A stretch of DNA of 7,071 bases from Dehalococcoidia bacterium (GTDB lineage Bacteria > Chloroflexota > Dehalococcoidia > JACQUA01). The first letter of the stretch is position 1. The number at the start of each line of letters is the position of its first letter. The notes beneath the pieces are model-generated. The model was not told the origin of the DNA. It saw only the letters and a list, made by a program, of their open reading frames with translations, and ran no database searches. Shown here one piece after another: positions 1-6,650 of the stretch. A program made the translations under genes and the position numbers. The DNA is taken from assembly GCA_030689845.1 (NCBI GenBank), contig JAUYHV010000160.1:1-7071 (forward strand), read 5' to 3'.

Positions 1-747
1 AAAGTTGCCATCATCACCGGGGGCGGCAGGGGTATAGGGAAAGCCTACGCTCTTGCTTACGCCGCCGAGGGGGCCAGGGTGGTGATAGCCGATATTGTTT
101 TCGAAAACGCCCAAAAAGTGGCTGAAGAGATTAAAAGCAAGGGTGGCACTGCCCTGCCCCTGCCTACGGATGTTTCTTCCGAAGCCAGTACCCGGGAAAT
201 GGCAAAAAAGACGGTAGAGGCCTTCGGCAAGATAGATGTCCTCCTGAACAACGCCGCAGTTTTTTACGGCTTGGAAATAAAAAGCTGGGATGACCGGACC
301 ACGGAGGAATGGGGGAAAATGTTCGCAGTTAACGTGACCGGGTGCTGGCTTTGTGCAAAAGCGGTTGTTCCCTACATGAATTCAGGGGGTAAAGGAAAAA
401 TAATAAATATCTCTTCAACTACCGCCGACACCGGCATGTACCACATAATCCATTACGCCTGCTCAAAAGGAGCAGTCATGACATTGACAAAATGCCTGGC
501 AAAAGCCCTGGGAAAACAAAATATCAATGTAAACAGCATCGCTCCTGGATATACAATCGATGAGGCGACTCTCCTTGCCCTGGGAGGAAAAGAGGATGCG
601 GCTGACCGCTCTATCCAGGGGAGAGCGATGAGACGGCGTGAGTACCCGGCAGACCTTGTCGGTACGGCCGTATATTTAGCCTCGGCTGACTCCGATTTCG
701 TAACCGGGCAGATAATAACCGTCGATGGAGGTGAAGTTATGCGCTGA
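1..747 (+). CDS. Short-chain dehydrogenase/reductase (SDR), 5'-truncated by window edge
   Basis: NAD(P)-dependent oxidoreductase of the classical SDR family, expected to interconvert a hydroxyl and a keto group in the cytoplasm. The reading frame is open from base 1, so the gene begins outside the window; only the first few residues before the Rossmann strand seem to be missing. Counting from the first codon in the window, the cofactor motif TGGGRGIG is at residues 6-13, NNAA at 83-86, and the catalytic tetrad is N111, S139, Y152 and K156 (YACSK, a YxxxK motif). The C-terminus ends in the usual VTGQIITVDGG pattern. The 248 visible residues fit the family's usual length of about 250. It resembles FabG-like and cyclic-alcohol dehydrogenases, but the substrate is not readable. 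A 152-base gap separates it from the ligase gene, so shared transcription is possible but not shown. An internal ATG at 79 is not the start because the cofactor motif lies upstream of it. Confidence 0.93.
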   Translation, partial: KVAIITGGGRGIGKAYALAYAAEGARVVIADIVFENAQKVAEEIKSKGGTALPLPTDVSSEASTREMAKKTVEAFGKIDVLLNNAAVFYGLEIKSWDDRTTEEWGKMFAVNVTGCWLCAKAVVPYMNSGGKGKIINISSTTADTGMYHIIHYACSKGAVMTLTKCLAKALGKQNINVNSIAPGYTIDEATLLALGGKEDAADRSIQGRAMRRREYPADLVGTAVYLASADSDFVTGQIITVDGGEVMR

Positions 748-886
748 TGCCGGGTTCGGGGTGTTGTATTCCTTTATTCATTTCAGGGAGCTACGGGCCA
801 CAGCGCTTTTTAAAAATCAGAATAAATAGAATTCACCATCCTTGAGGACACTCGGTAATATGGTCGTGTTTGAATGTCCGGCATCG

Positions 887-892
887 AAAGGA
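887..892 (+). promoter_or_regulatory. Ribosome binding site deciding the TTG start of the ligase
   Basis: AAAGGA lies seven bases before a TTG codon at 900. The longer in-frame TTG at 870 has no purine-rich site at proper distance; the nearest, GAGGA at 844-848, is about 20 bases away. The start at 900 is therefore preferred. Confidence 0.6.
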
Positions 893-899
893 TAAATAT

Positions 900-2522
900 T
901 TGGCAAAACCCGGTTTATACACTCCGGACCTAATCCGGGATTACACGGAAAAGGGTTATTGGAACCAGGAAAACCTGTCCGATATATTTGACCGTAATGC
1001 CGCCCTTTATCCGGGTAAGGTTGCCTTTGTCGACCATAAGGCATGTCTGACGTGGTCCGAGGTAAATGAATGGATCGATAATACCTCTATCGGCTTGATG
1101 GAACTGGGATTGCAGAAAGATTCCATGGTGGTGGTACAGCTTCCAAACAGCATCGAAATACCTTTACTCCGGGTCGTGGGTGAACGGGCAGGAGTCCTCT
1201 GTCTTCCGGTTTTGAGGTCTCTCAGGGAACGGGAGATGCAATACATTTTGGAACATTCAGGGGCAGAGGCAGTCATAACCACAACCGAATACCGGGGATT
1301 TAACCACTTCCAAATGATGAAAGAACTGAAAAAGGGGTTGCCACACCTTAAACACATTATTGTGGCAGGTGATGTGCCCGAACAGCCGGCAGTATCATTA
1401 AACGACCTGTCCGGGGGGGCTTATGCCAGAAATTATTCCAGGGAACATCTTGCCGTAAGGAAGTACCCTTCTACCGAGTATTCCCTGGTATTGCTGACCA
1501 GCGGGACAACGGGATTGCCAAAATTTGTGGAATACCCGTCGTGCAGTCGATTATACCTGGGGCGCGCCTATGCTGAATCAATTAATTTAAGCCAGGACGA
1601 TATCGTAGGCATTTTGGGACCTGCTTTCATCGGGCCCAACACAACGGCTTACTATGGCGCACCCCAGGTTCCGGCAAAAACCGTCATGCTGCAGCATTTT
1701 GACGTGGAAAGCGCTCTGGACCTTATACAAAAAGAAAAAATTACGGTGGCAGGGCTGGTACCGACTCAACTGGCAATGATTCTTAATTACCCCGACCCGG
1801 GTAAATTTGATACCGGCTCCCTCCGTGTTATCATCTGTACAGGTTCCCCTCTGCCATTTTCCATGGCTCTGGAGGCTGAAAAACGTCTGAAAACACCTAT
1901 CATTAATTTTTATGGAAGTGTCGATGCCGGCGGCTCAACTGTCCATTCGTTAAGTGACGATGTCCGTATCCGTCACCTGACTGTCGGTAAACCCATAAAA
2001 GGGGTTGAATTCAAGCTCATCGATGACTCAGGGCAGGTTACCGGGGGAGTAGGTGAGATATGCGTGCGGGGCCCCACCATGGTTTCCGGGTATTTCAAAG
2101 ACCCGGAATTAAATGCCGCGTCCTGGTCCGGCGACGGCTGGTTCAAAACAGGGGATTACGGGAAGTGGGACGATGGCAGGCTCGTTATCGTCGGCCGGAA
2201 AAAAGACGTTATAATCCGGGGGGGGCAAAACATTTTTCCTGCTGAAATAGAGAATTTGCTGTTAACAAACCCGGCTGTCAAAGAAGCGGCGCTGGTGCCC
2301 TTCCCCGACCCGGTCATGGGGGAACGGGCATGTGCCTGCATAGTGTTTAACACGGGAATGCGCTTAACTTTTGAGGAAATGACGGACTTTTTAAAAACGA
2401 AAGGGATCGCCCGGTACAAACTCCCGGAAAAGGTCCTTGTTCTCGATAAACTCCCCAAGGTAGCAGATGAGCAAAAGGTTGATAAAAAGGCGTTAATAAA
2501 GGCGATTGCCGGAGAAGGCTAA
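900..2522 (+). CDS. AMP-forming acyl/aryl-CoA ligase (ANL superfamily)
   Basis: Adenylate-forming enzyme that should activate a carboxylic acid with ATP and pass it to CoA. From the TTG at 900 it has 540 residues, usual for the family; a TTG at 870 would add ten. Motifs in the 540-residue numbering: phosphate loop TSGTTGLPK from T200; YGSVDAGG from Y338; ribose-binding TGDYG with D419; hinge GRKKDVIIRGGQN with R433; and a C-terminal QKVDKK with the likely catalytic lysine K526. Two motifs are slightly off. The YGxTE motif reads YGSVD, giving Asp for the usual Mg-binding Glu, and the residue before the C-terminal lysine is Gln rather than Gly. Overall it resembles cyclohexanecarboxylate/benzoate-type CoA ligases and 2,3-dihydroxybenzoate-AMP ligases. 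With no carrier-protein gene here and a UbiD gene 22 bases downstream, a CoA ligase for an aromatic or alicyclic acid is the better guess. The substrate is unknown. Confidence 0.92.
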   Translation: MAKPGLYTPDLIRDYTEKGYWNQENLSDIFDRNAALYPGKVAFVDHKACLTWSEVNEWIDNTSIGLMELGLQKDSMVVVQLPNSIEIPLLRVVGERAGVLCLPVLRSLREREMQYILEHSGAEAVITTTEYRGFNHFQMMKELKKGLPHLKHIIVAGDVPEQPAVSLNDLSGGAYARNYSREHLAVRKYPSTEYSLVLLTSGTTGLPKFVEYPSCSRLYLGRAYAESINLSQDDIVGILGPAFIGPNTTAYYGAPQVPAKTVMLQHFDVESALDLIQKEKITVAGLVPTQLAMILNYPDPGKFDTGSLRVIICTGSPLPFSMALEAEKRLKTPIINFYGSVDAGGSTVHSLSDDVRIRHLTVGKPIKGVEFKLIDDSGQVTGGVGEICVRGPTMVSGYFKDPELNAASWSGDGWFKTGDYGKWDDGRLVIVGRKKDVIIRGGQNIFPAEIENLLLTNPAVKEAALVPFPDPVMGERACACIVFNTGMRLTFEEMTDFLKTKGIARYKLPEKVLVLDKLPKVADEQKVDKKALIKAIAGEG

Positions 2523-2532
2523 AGATTTTGAG

Positions 2533-2536
2533 AGGA
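2533..2536 (+). promoter_or_regulatory. Ribosome binding site of the first UbiD gene
   Basis: The AGGA core, within GAGAGGAAA, lies eight bases before ATG 2545. It favours this start over an in-frame TTG at 2506 that would overlap the end of the ligase gene. The ten bases TAAAGATTTT just upstream (2520-2529) recur upstream of the second UbiD gene (6627-6636). Confidence 0.65.
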
Positions 2537-2544
2537 AATGTAGA

Positions 2545-4059
2545 ATGACAGCCAAAGATATCAGCAGCATGAGAAGCACGATTGAATACCTGAAAGAAAC
2601 GGGAGAATTGTGGCCCGTAACGGCTGAAGTTGACCCTATCTATGAAATTGCAGGAATTGAGAAATCCATGGAAAATGGTCCTGCGGTCCTGTTCGAGAAC
2701 ATTAAAGGTTACCCGGGAATAAGAGACGCCGCAAATATTTTTTCCAGGAGGGAAAGGATGGCTGCTCTTTTCGGGGTGGACCATCCCAACAAAATTAAAT
2801 TTAAATGCGTCGAGGCAATCCGCAACCCAATAAAACCGAAAATTGTCAACCAGGCACCTTGCCAGGAAGTTGTGATGACATCGAACCTTGACGTGATGGC
2901 GTCTCTACCGGTATTAAAGCACACGGAAAGGGACGCCGGCCGTTTCATAGGAGCAGGCAATACCCTGGTTACCGGCAAATATTTTCGAGAAGGAACCCAC
3001 GTGGGATTTAACCGGTTGCATTTCAGAGGTAAGGACTGGTCAAGCATATACGCCGTCAGAGGCACGCATCTCGGAGATACCGCTCTCATGGAATTCAGGG
3101 GAGAAAGGATACCGATAACGTATAACATCGGCACTCCACCGGCGGTAATGGTAATAGCTGCAGGGGGAGGGATACACACAATCGTCCCGAGGGGAGCCGA
3201 CGAGCTTGGTATAGCCGGTGGGCTGCAGGGGTTCCCGGTGGATATCGTAAAAGCTAAAACAGTCGACGCTTACGCTGTCGCCAATTCCGAGTTCGTTCTG
3301 GAAGGTTACCTGGACACCAGCCAGAGAGTATGGGAAACCGAGGAAGCCGAGAAAATAGGAAAGATGGGAGTGGCCCCGTTTTTCCCGGAATGGCCCGGAT
3401 ACATGGGCAGGGCAATCAGGACGGTAAAATTCCAGGTTACCGCTTTAACCCACAGGAAAGACCGGCCCATATTTTTCACACCCCTGGCCCATTCTTTCGA
3501 AGGTGACATGGGCAACTGTTTCAGAGAAGCCTGTTTCCTGGAGCTGGCTGACAGGGTTTTCGGAGGTCTGGTCTCCGACGTCTACATCCCGTATTCGCTT
3601 ACACAGATGGGAGGGGTTATCTTCCAGGTAAAGAAAAACCGCCGGGCCCAGGAAGGACAACACAGAACGATCCTTTCCGCAGCCCTGGACTCTTCGCCAG
3701 GTTTGAGGCTGGCAATCGCCGTGGATGACGATGTAGACATTTACAATCCCGATGAAATTCTCTGGGCCCTGGCTACCAGGGTTAACCCCCAAACGGATAT
3801 TATTAGAGGCAGCGGCAGCGGGGCTCAAATGATTTTGATGCCGATGGAAAGGACCGAATCCGCTGAAGTTGGCTTCCGCTTCGAAGGCGGCATGGCCATA
3901 GATGCCACGGTACCGCTGGCTACGAAACATAATTTTGAAAGGGCTCATTACCCGGTGGACAAAGTTGACTTAAAAAAATGGTTTAGCGAAGAACAAATCA
4001 GGGCAGTCAATACCCAGCAAAACGACTACGCAAAGGTCATGGCCAAAACAGGAGGCTAA
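2545..4059 (+). CDS. UbiD-family prenyl-FMN-dependent (de)carboxylase, first copy
   Basis: A 504-residue member of the UbiD family, whose studied members use prenylated FMN made by UbiX to decarboxylate, or in reverse carboxylate, aromatic and unsaturated acids. The family is recognisable along its length: ENIKGYPGIRD (51-61), the APCQEVV segment (104-110), GFNRLHF around R157, IPITYNIGTPPAV (189-201), SEFVLEG (248-254), PEWPGY (281-286), THRKDRP (302-308) and the AVDDDVDIYNPDEILWA region (392-408). By eye alignment to fungal Fdc1, R157 matches catalytic R173, H175 matches metal ligand H191, E220 matches E233 and E282 matches E282. H152 stands where Fdc1 has metal ligand N168. The first catalytic Glu (Fdc1 E277) has no acidic counterpart, and about a dozen extra residues (roughly 258-273) precede this region. 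It follows the CoA ligase by 22 bases, so a CoA thioester or the free acid may be its substrate. No UbiX gene is visible. Confidence 0.92.
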   Translation: MTAKDISSMRSTIEYLKETGELWPVTAEVDPIYEIAGIEKSMENGPAVLFENIKGYPGIRDAANIFSRRERMAALFGVDHPNKIKFKCVEAIRNPIKPKIVNQAPCQEVVMTSNLDVMASLPVLKHTERDAGRFIGAGNTLVTGKYFREGTHVGFNRLHFRGKDWSSIYAVRGTHLGDTALMEFRGERIPITYNIGTPPAVMVIAAGGGIHTIVPRGADELGIAGGLQGFPVDIVKAKTVDAYAVANSEFVLEGYLDTSQRVWETEEAEKIGKMGVAPFFPEWPGYMGRAIRTVKFQVTALTHRKDRPIFFTPLAHSFEGDMGNCFREACFLELADRVFGGLVSDVYIPYSLTQMGGVIFQVKKNRRAQEGQHRTILSAALDSSPGLRLAIAVDDDVDIYNPDEILWALATRVNPQTDIIRGSGSGAQMILMPMERTESAEVGFRFEGGMAIDATVPLATKHNFERAHYPVDKVDLKKWFSEEQIRAVNTQQNDYAKVMAKTGG

Positions 4060-4100
4060 CCTCAATATCTTAAAAACCAAGGGGTTAAACAAGCAACCCA

Positions 4101-4160
4101 CACCGGTTCGCCGTCGAGAATCGAAATTTTATAAATTCGAGAGTTTCTACCGGCACCGGT
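4101..4160. repeat. Nested inverted repeat followed by A8-G-T7, in the gap between the UbiD and AOR genes
   Basis: ACCGGT at 4102-4107 can pair with ACCGGT at 4155-4160, and after a two-base bulge GCCG at 4110-4113 with CGGC at 4151-4154. Inside, TCGAA (4121-4125) can pair with TTCGA (4136-4140) around an AT-rich loop. Past the structure come eight A (4166-4173), G, then seven T (4175-4181). The T run starts about 14 bases beyond the stem, too far for a textbook intrinsic terminator. Transcript attenuation, mRNA processing or a regulator site are all possible. The function is not established. Confidence 0.35.
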
Positions 4161-4205
4161 AAAGCAAAAAAAAGTTTTTTTAAAGTTAAATGATCGGAAG
4201 TAATC

Positions 4206-6029
4206 ATGAATTATGCGCCTGAAGTTTTAAGAGTTAACCTCACAAAGGGCACCTGTACCAGGGAAGAGATACCCCGCAAAGTTATCATGGAATATATTGG
4301 CGGCAGGGGCGTAGCTGCCCATTACCTGTTTGATGAAGTCCCTAAGGGGACCGACCCTTTGTCACCGGAAAACAAGATAATATTTTCCGTTGGACCTCTC
4401 GCAGGAACCGGCGCCCTTTCCTACTCACGCTGGATGATTACTTCCAAAAGTCCACTGACGGGCGCTTACATCAGGGCTGTCGGCGGGGCGGATTTTGGAG
4501 CCTGGTTAAGGTTTGCCGGATTAGACGGGATAATACTTGAAGGAAAGGCCAGCGTCCCGGTTTATATATTTGTCGAGAAGGACCGTTGCGAAATTCGCGA
4601 GGCAGGAGACTTGTGGGGACAGGGCACCTTCGATGCCCAGAAAAAGCTGAAATCCATGCATGGTGAGAATATCAGAGTCGCCTGTATCGGCCCTGCCGGA
4701 GAGAAACTGGTACGTTACGCCCATGTGGTATCGGACCAGCGCAGCGCCAGCCGGGGTGGAAACGGGGCAGTAATGGGTTCAAAAAATTTGAAAGCCATTG
4801 TTATCAAGGCTAACCCTTCTATTCCACGCATTGAGGGACTGACAGACCTTATTAAAGAGCAGGCGGAATCCATCCAAAAATCACCGATGCGGGCGGCTTT
4901 CCTGAGAGATGGAACCCATATGAACATGGTTTTCGTTCAGAAGATGGGCATATTCCCGGCGAAAAACTTCAGGGAAGGTACCATGAAAAACTGGGAAAAA
5001 TTATCCCCGGCAGCGTATGCCGCCGTCAAGGTTTCCGATACGGCCTGCTACGGGTGTATAGTTCGCTGCGGGAAGATATTTAAAGCCGTAGAAGGGCCGT
5101 TCGCAGGCGCAGAAAGCGAAGGCCCCGACTATGAGACTACCTTCGCTTTTGCGGGTTCTATAGCTACCGATGATATCGGCGCAACGATTGCCGCAGACCG
5201 TTTGTTGGATGACCTGGGCATGGATTCCATAAGCGCAGGGGTTACCCTGGGACTGGCTTATGAACTCTTCGAAAAAGGCTTGATCACTTCAAAGGATACC
5301 GGCGGCCTGGAACTGCGTTATGGAAATGCCAGGGAAGCCATTGAGCTTATTAAACTCATCGGTAACAGGCATGGCATAGGTGATATACTTGCCGAGGGTA
5401 GCAAAAGGGCAGCCATACATTTCGGCCACGGAGCGGAAAAATGCGCTATACATGTAAAAGGGATGGAGATGGCAGGATATGACCCGAGGGGGGCTAAACG
5501 TCAGGGCCTTGCCTATGCAACTTCAAACATAGGAGCAAGCCATAACCCGGCATTTATCGAGCAGGAAATTTATGGTCTGACCCGCCCTCACCCGGTAGAC
5601 CGGCTGGCTGACGAAGGCAGCGCCGATGTAGTTAAACTCAGCCAGGACAGGGTATCCGTCAATGAGGTAGGTATTGCCTGCTCCTTTACCAGCGGGATGG
5701 CTTCTGTGCGCAACTTCAGCCAGATGCTGAGTACGGTGACGGGAATCGCCGAATTTGGTGATCCAGCGTACCTTTTCCTGGTGGGTGAACGCATCTACAA
5801 CCTTGAACGGCTGTTTAATATTCGGGAAGGTTTTTCAAGGCATGACGACACTCTTCCTCAAAGAATGCTGACAGAACCACTTTTGAATGCCGGGCCCTCC
5901 GAAGGGCAAATCGTCAGGAAGCAGGACTCCCTCCTCGATGAATATTACGAACTGAGAGGCTGGGACCGGAATGGCATCCCCACACCTGCAAAACTTAAGG
6001 AACTTGGACTATCCGATAAAAGCGTTTAA
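4206..6029 (+). CDS. Aldehyde:ferredoxin oxidoreductase (AOR) family tungsto/molybdo-enzyme
   Basis: Complete 607-residue AOR-family protein, expected to bind tungsten (or molybdenum) in two molybdopterins plus one [4Fe-4S] cluster and to act at low potential in the cytoplasm. The N-terminus has the family opening (LRVNLTKG, 8-15; IGGRGVAAHYLFDEVP, 31-46), and pterin-binding segments follow at 179-196 (RSASRGGNGAVMGSKNLK). Cluster ligands: C281, C284 and C288 (CYGCIVRC) and, far downstream, C492. E310 and H446 fall where Pyrococcus furiosus AOR has its conserved E313 and H448. The first DxxGLD pterin motif reads DDLGMD (335-340); the second, usually DxxGLC, reads NEVGIAC (486-492). The C-terminal FSRHDDTLPQR segment (543-553) is also typical. 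ATG 4206 has a weak GGAAG site five bases upstream and gives a normal N-terminus. No signal peptide or partner subunit is visible. The UbiD and ligase neighbours suggest an aromatic acid/aldehyde or ring-reduction role rather than general aldehyde detoxification; this is inferred. Confidence 0.93.
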   Translation: MNYAPEVLRVNLTKGTCTREEIPRKVIMEYIGGRGVAAHYLFDEVPKGTDPLSPENKIIFSVGPLAGTGALSYSRWMITSKSPLTGAYIRAVGGADFGAWLRFAGLDGIILEGKASVPVYIFVEKDRCEIREAGDLWGQGTFDAQKKLKSMHGENIRVACIGPAGEKLVRYAHVVSDQRSASRGGNGAVMGSKNLKAIVIKANPSIPRIEGLTDLIKEQAESIQKSPMRAAFLRDGTHMNMVFVQKMGIFPAKNFREGTMKNWEKLSPAAYAAVKVSDTACYGCIVRCGKIFKAVEGPFAGAESEGPDYETTFAFAGSIATDDIGATIAADRLLDDLGMDSISAGVTLGLAYELFEKGLITSKDTGGLELRYGNAREAIELIKLIGNRHGIGDILAEGSKRAAIHFGHGAEKCAIHVKGMEMAGYDPRGAKRQGLAYATSNIGASHNPAFIEQEIYGLTRPHPVDRLADEGSADVVKLSQDRVSVNEVGIACSFTSGMASVRNFSQMLSTVTGIAEFGDPAYLFLVGERIYNLERLFNIREGFSRHDDTLPQRMLTEPLLNAGPSEGQIVRKQDSLLDEYYELRGWDRNGIPTPAKLKELGLSDKSV

Positions 6030-6168
6030 TGTTATTCGCCAGGTTAAAAACAATACACCAGCTTTACTTCTGCAAAATTATTCCTCGTATGCCTGCCAAT
6101 CAATTCCAACGGGGAAGAGGCTGGATTTCAAATAATAAAAAGTAACAAACTTGGTTTTCACTAACGGG

Positions 6169-6175
6169 AAAGGAG
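6169..6175 (+). promoter_or_regulatory. Ribosome binding site of the small gene
   Basis: AAAGGAG lies eight bases before ATG 6184, a near-ideal arrangement. It supports the 82-residue product over a longer reading from TTG 6151, which would contain this site inside its coding sequence. Confidence 0.75.
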
Positions 6176-6183
6176 TTCAACCC

Positions 6184-6432
6184 ATGAGATTAAGATCCAC
6201 GGGACTCGGAAAAACAGAACTGATAGGAGAAGTAGAAGACTTAACCAGGATGGGAGACTTCCTTATTATGGTCGTTCAAACAACAAAACCGGTAAAGTGG
6301 AAAGTCCGGGCCGCTCTGAATCATAAAGACCTTTTCACCCTCCTCGGTTTTGTGCTCAGATGGAATAATCTTAAATACATTATTTTCGGTGCTTTTAACA
6401 GGAAGAAAGACCCGGAAATCCCCGCCTTTTAA
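6184..6432 (+). CDS. Small basic protein of unknown function between AOR and second UbiD genes
   Basis: I cannot assign this 82-residue protein to a named family. Reasons to believe it is real: a near-perfect ribosome binding site, an ATG start, the same strand as all neighbours, and its place between two enzyme genes of one apparent pathway. The N-terminal half (MRLRSTGLGKTELIGEVEDL, then FLIMVVQTT) alternates hydrophobic and charged residues as short beta strands would. The C-terminal half holds a hydrophobic, aromatic stretch at about 50-71 with only a few charges (R59, K64), then a basic tail NRKKDPEIP. By count it has 14 Lys/Arg against 8 Asp/Glu. There are no cysteines, so it should not carry an iron-sulfur cluster. 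It could be a small subunit or assembly factor for the AOR or UbiD enzyme, or a peripheral membrane anchor. Small accessory subunits are known for some UbiD-type hydroxyarylic acid decarboxylases, but I see no motif proving that relation. Confidence 0.75.
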   Translation: MRLRSTGLGKTELIGEVEDLTRMGDFLIMVVQTTKPVKWKVRAALNHKDLFTLLGFVLRWNNLKYIIFGAFNRKKDPEIPAF

Positions 6433-6516
6433 TTTGAATAAATCCATAAACGTAACCCAGATGTCTTTTCATTTAACAAATTTCATATTAATTAGAAATA
6501 AATCATACAAATAATC

Positions 6517-6545
6517 TTGATACGCAAAATAAAAACAGCTATCAT
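6517..6545 (+). promoter_or_regulatory. Candidate sigma-70/sigma-A promoter for the second UbiD gene
   Basis: TTGATA (6517-6522) and TATCAT (6540-6545) are separated by exactly 17 bases; each box matches its consensus at five of six positions. The region just upstream is AT-rich. A transcript would start near 6552 and have a leader of about 100 bases before ATG 6651. This is a prediction by eye. Confidence 0.45.
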
Positions 6546-6636
6546 TTTCCGGGCGGCGACACCCAATATTTCCAGCTTCCGGGGTGAGGCAGCATGTCAT
6601 AAATGGTCCAATGGGCATCATTCCCGTAAAGATTTT

Positions 6637-6642
6637 AAGGAG
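6637..6642 (+). promoter_or_regulatory. Ribosome binding site of the second UbiD gene
   Basis: AAGGAG is eight bases before ATG 6651. It is preceded by TAAAGATTTT (6627-6636), the same ten bases found ahead of the first UbiD gene at 2520-2529. Confidence 0.75.
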
Positions 6643-6650
6643 AACATCAC

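Larger units (their letters stand above)
6433..6650. other. Intergenic region ahead of the second UbiD gene
   Basis: This 218-base gap is the longest in the window. Its first half is strongly AT-rich and contains a loose palindrome, TTTC at 6481-6484 mirrored by GAAA at 6495-6498. The second half is more GC-rich and forms the probable untranslated leader; CACCC and GGGTG there could pair weakly. I recognise no riboswitch, small RNA or additional coding sequence. Confidence 0.5.

Noticed and set aside
832..861. Possible promoter TTCACC-18 bases-TAATAT before the ligase gene
   Set aside because: Only four of six matches in each box; too weak to call, although the gap must hold a promoter if the ligase is not co-transcribed with the SDR.
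746..885. Exact eight-base inverted repeat GATGCCGG (746-753) / CCGGCATC (878-885) flanking the gap before the ligase
   Set aside because: The arms are about 125 bases apart and one overlaps the SDR stop codon; a match of this length in such an interval can arise by chance and no structure lies between.
3445..3948. Long open reading frame on the minus strand inside the first UbiD gene
   Set aside because: It lies wholly within a well-supported gene and its translation resembles no known protein; it is a shadow frame. The same holds for the other minus-strand frames, including those inside the ligase and AOR genes.
5041..5067. CxxCxxxC in the AOR protein read as a separate ferredoxin-like domain
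   Set aside because: Position and spacing match the single-cluster ligands of the AOR fold itself, with the fourth Cys far downstream at residue 492; there is no ferredoxin fusion.
6058..6124. Imperfect stem CCAGC/CTTC against GAAG/GCTGG after the AOR gene
   Set aside because: The stem is bulged, the loop is over 40 bases and no T run follows, so it is not a credible terminator.
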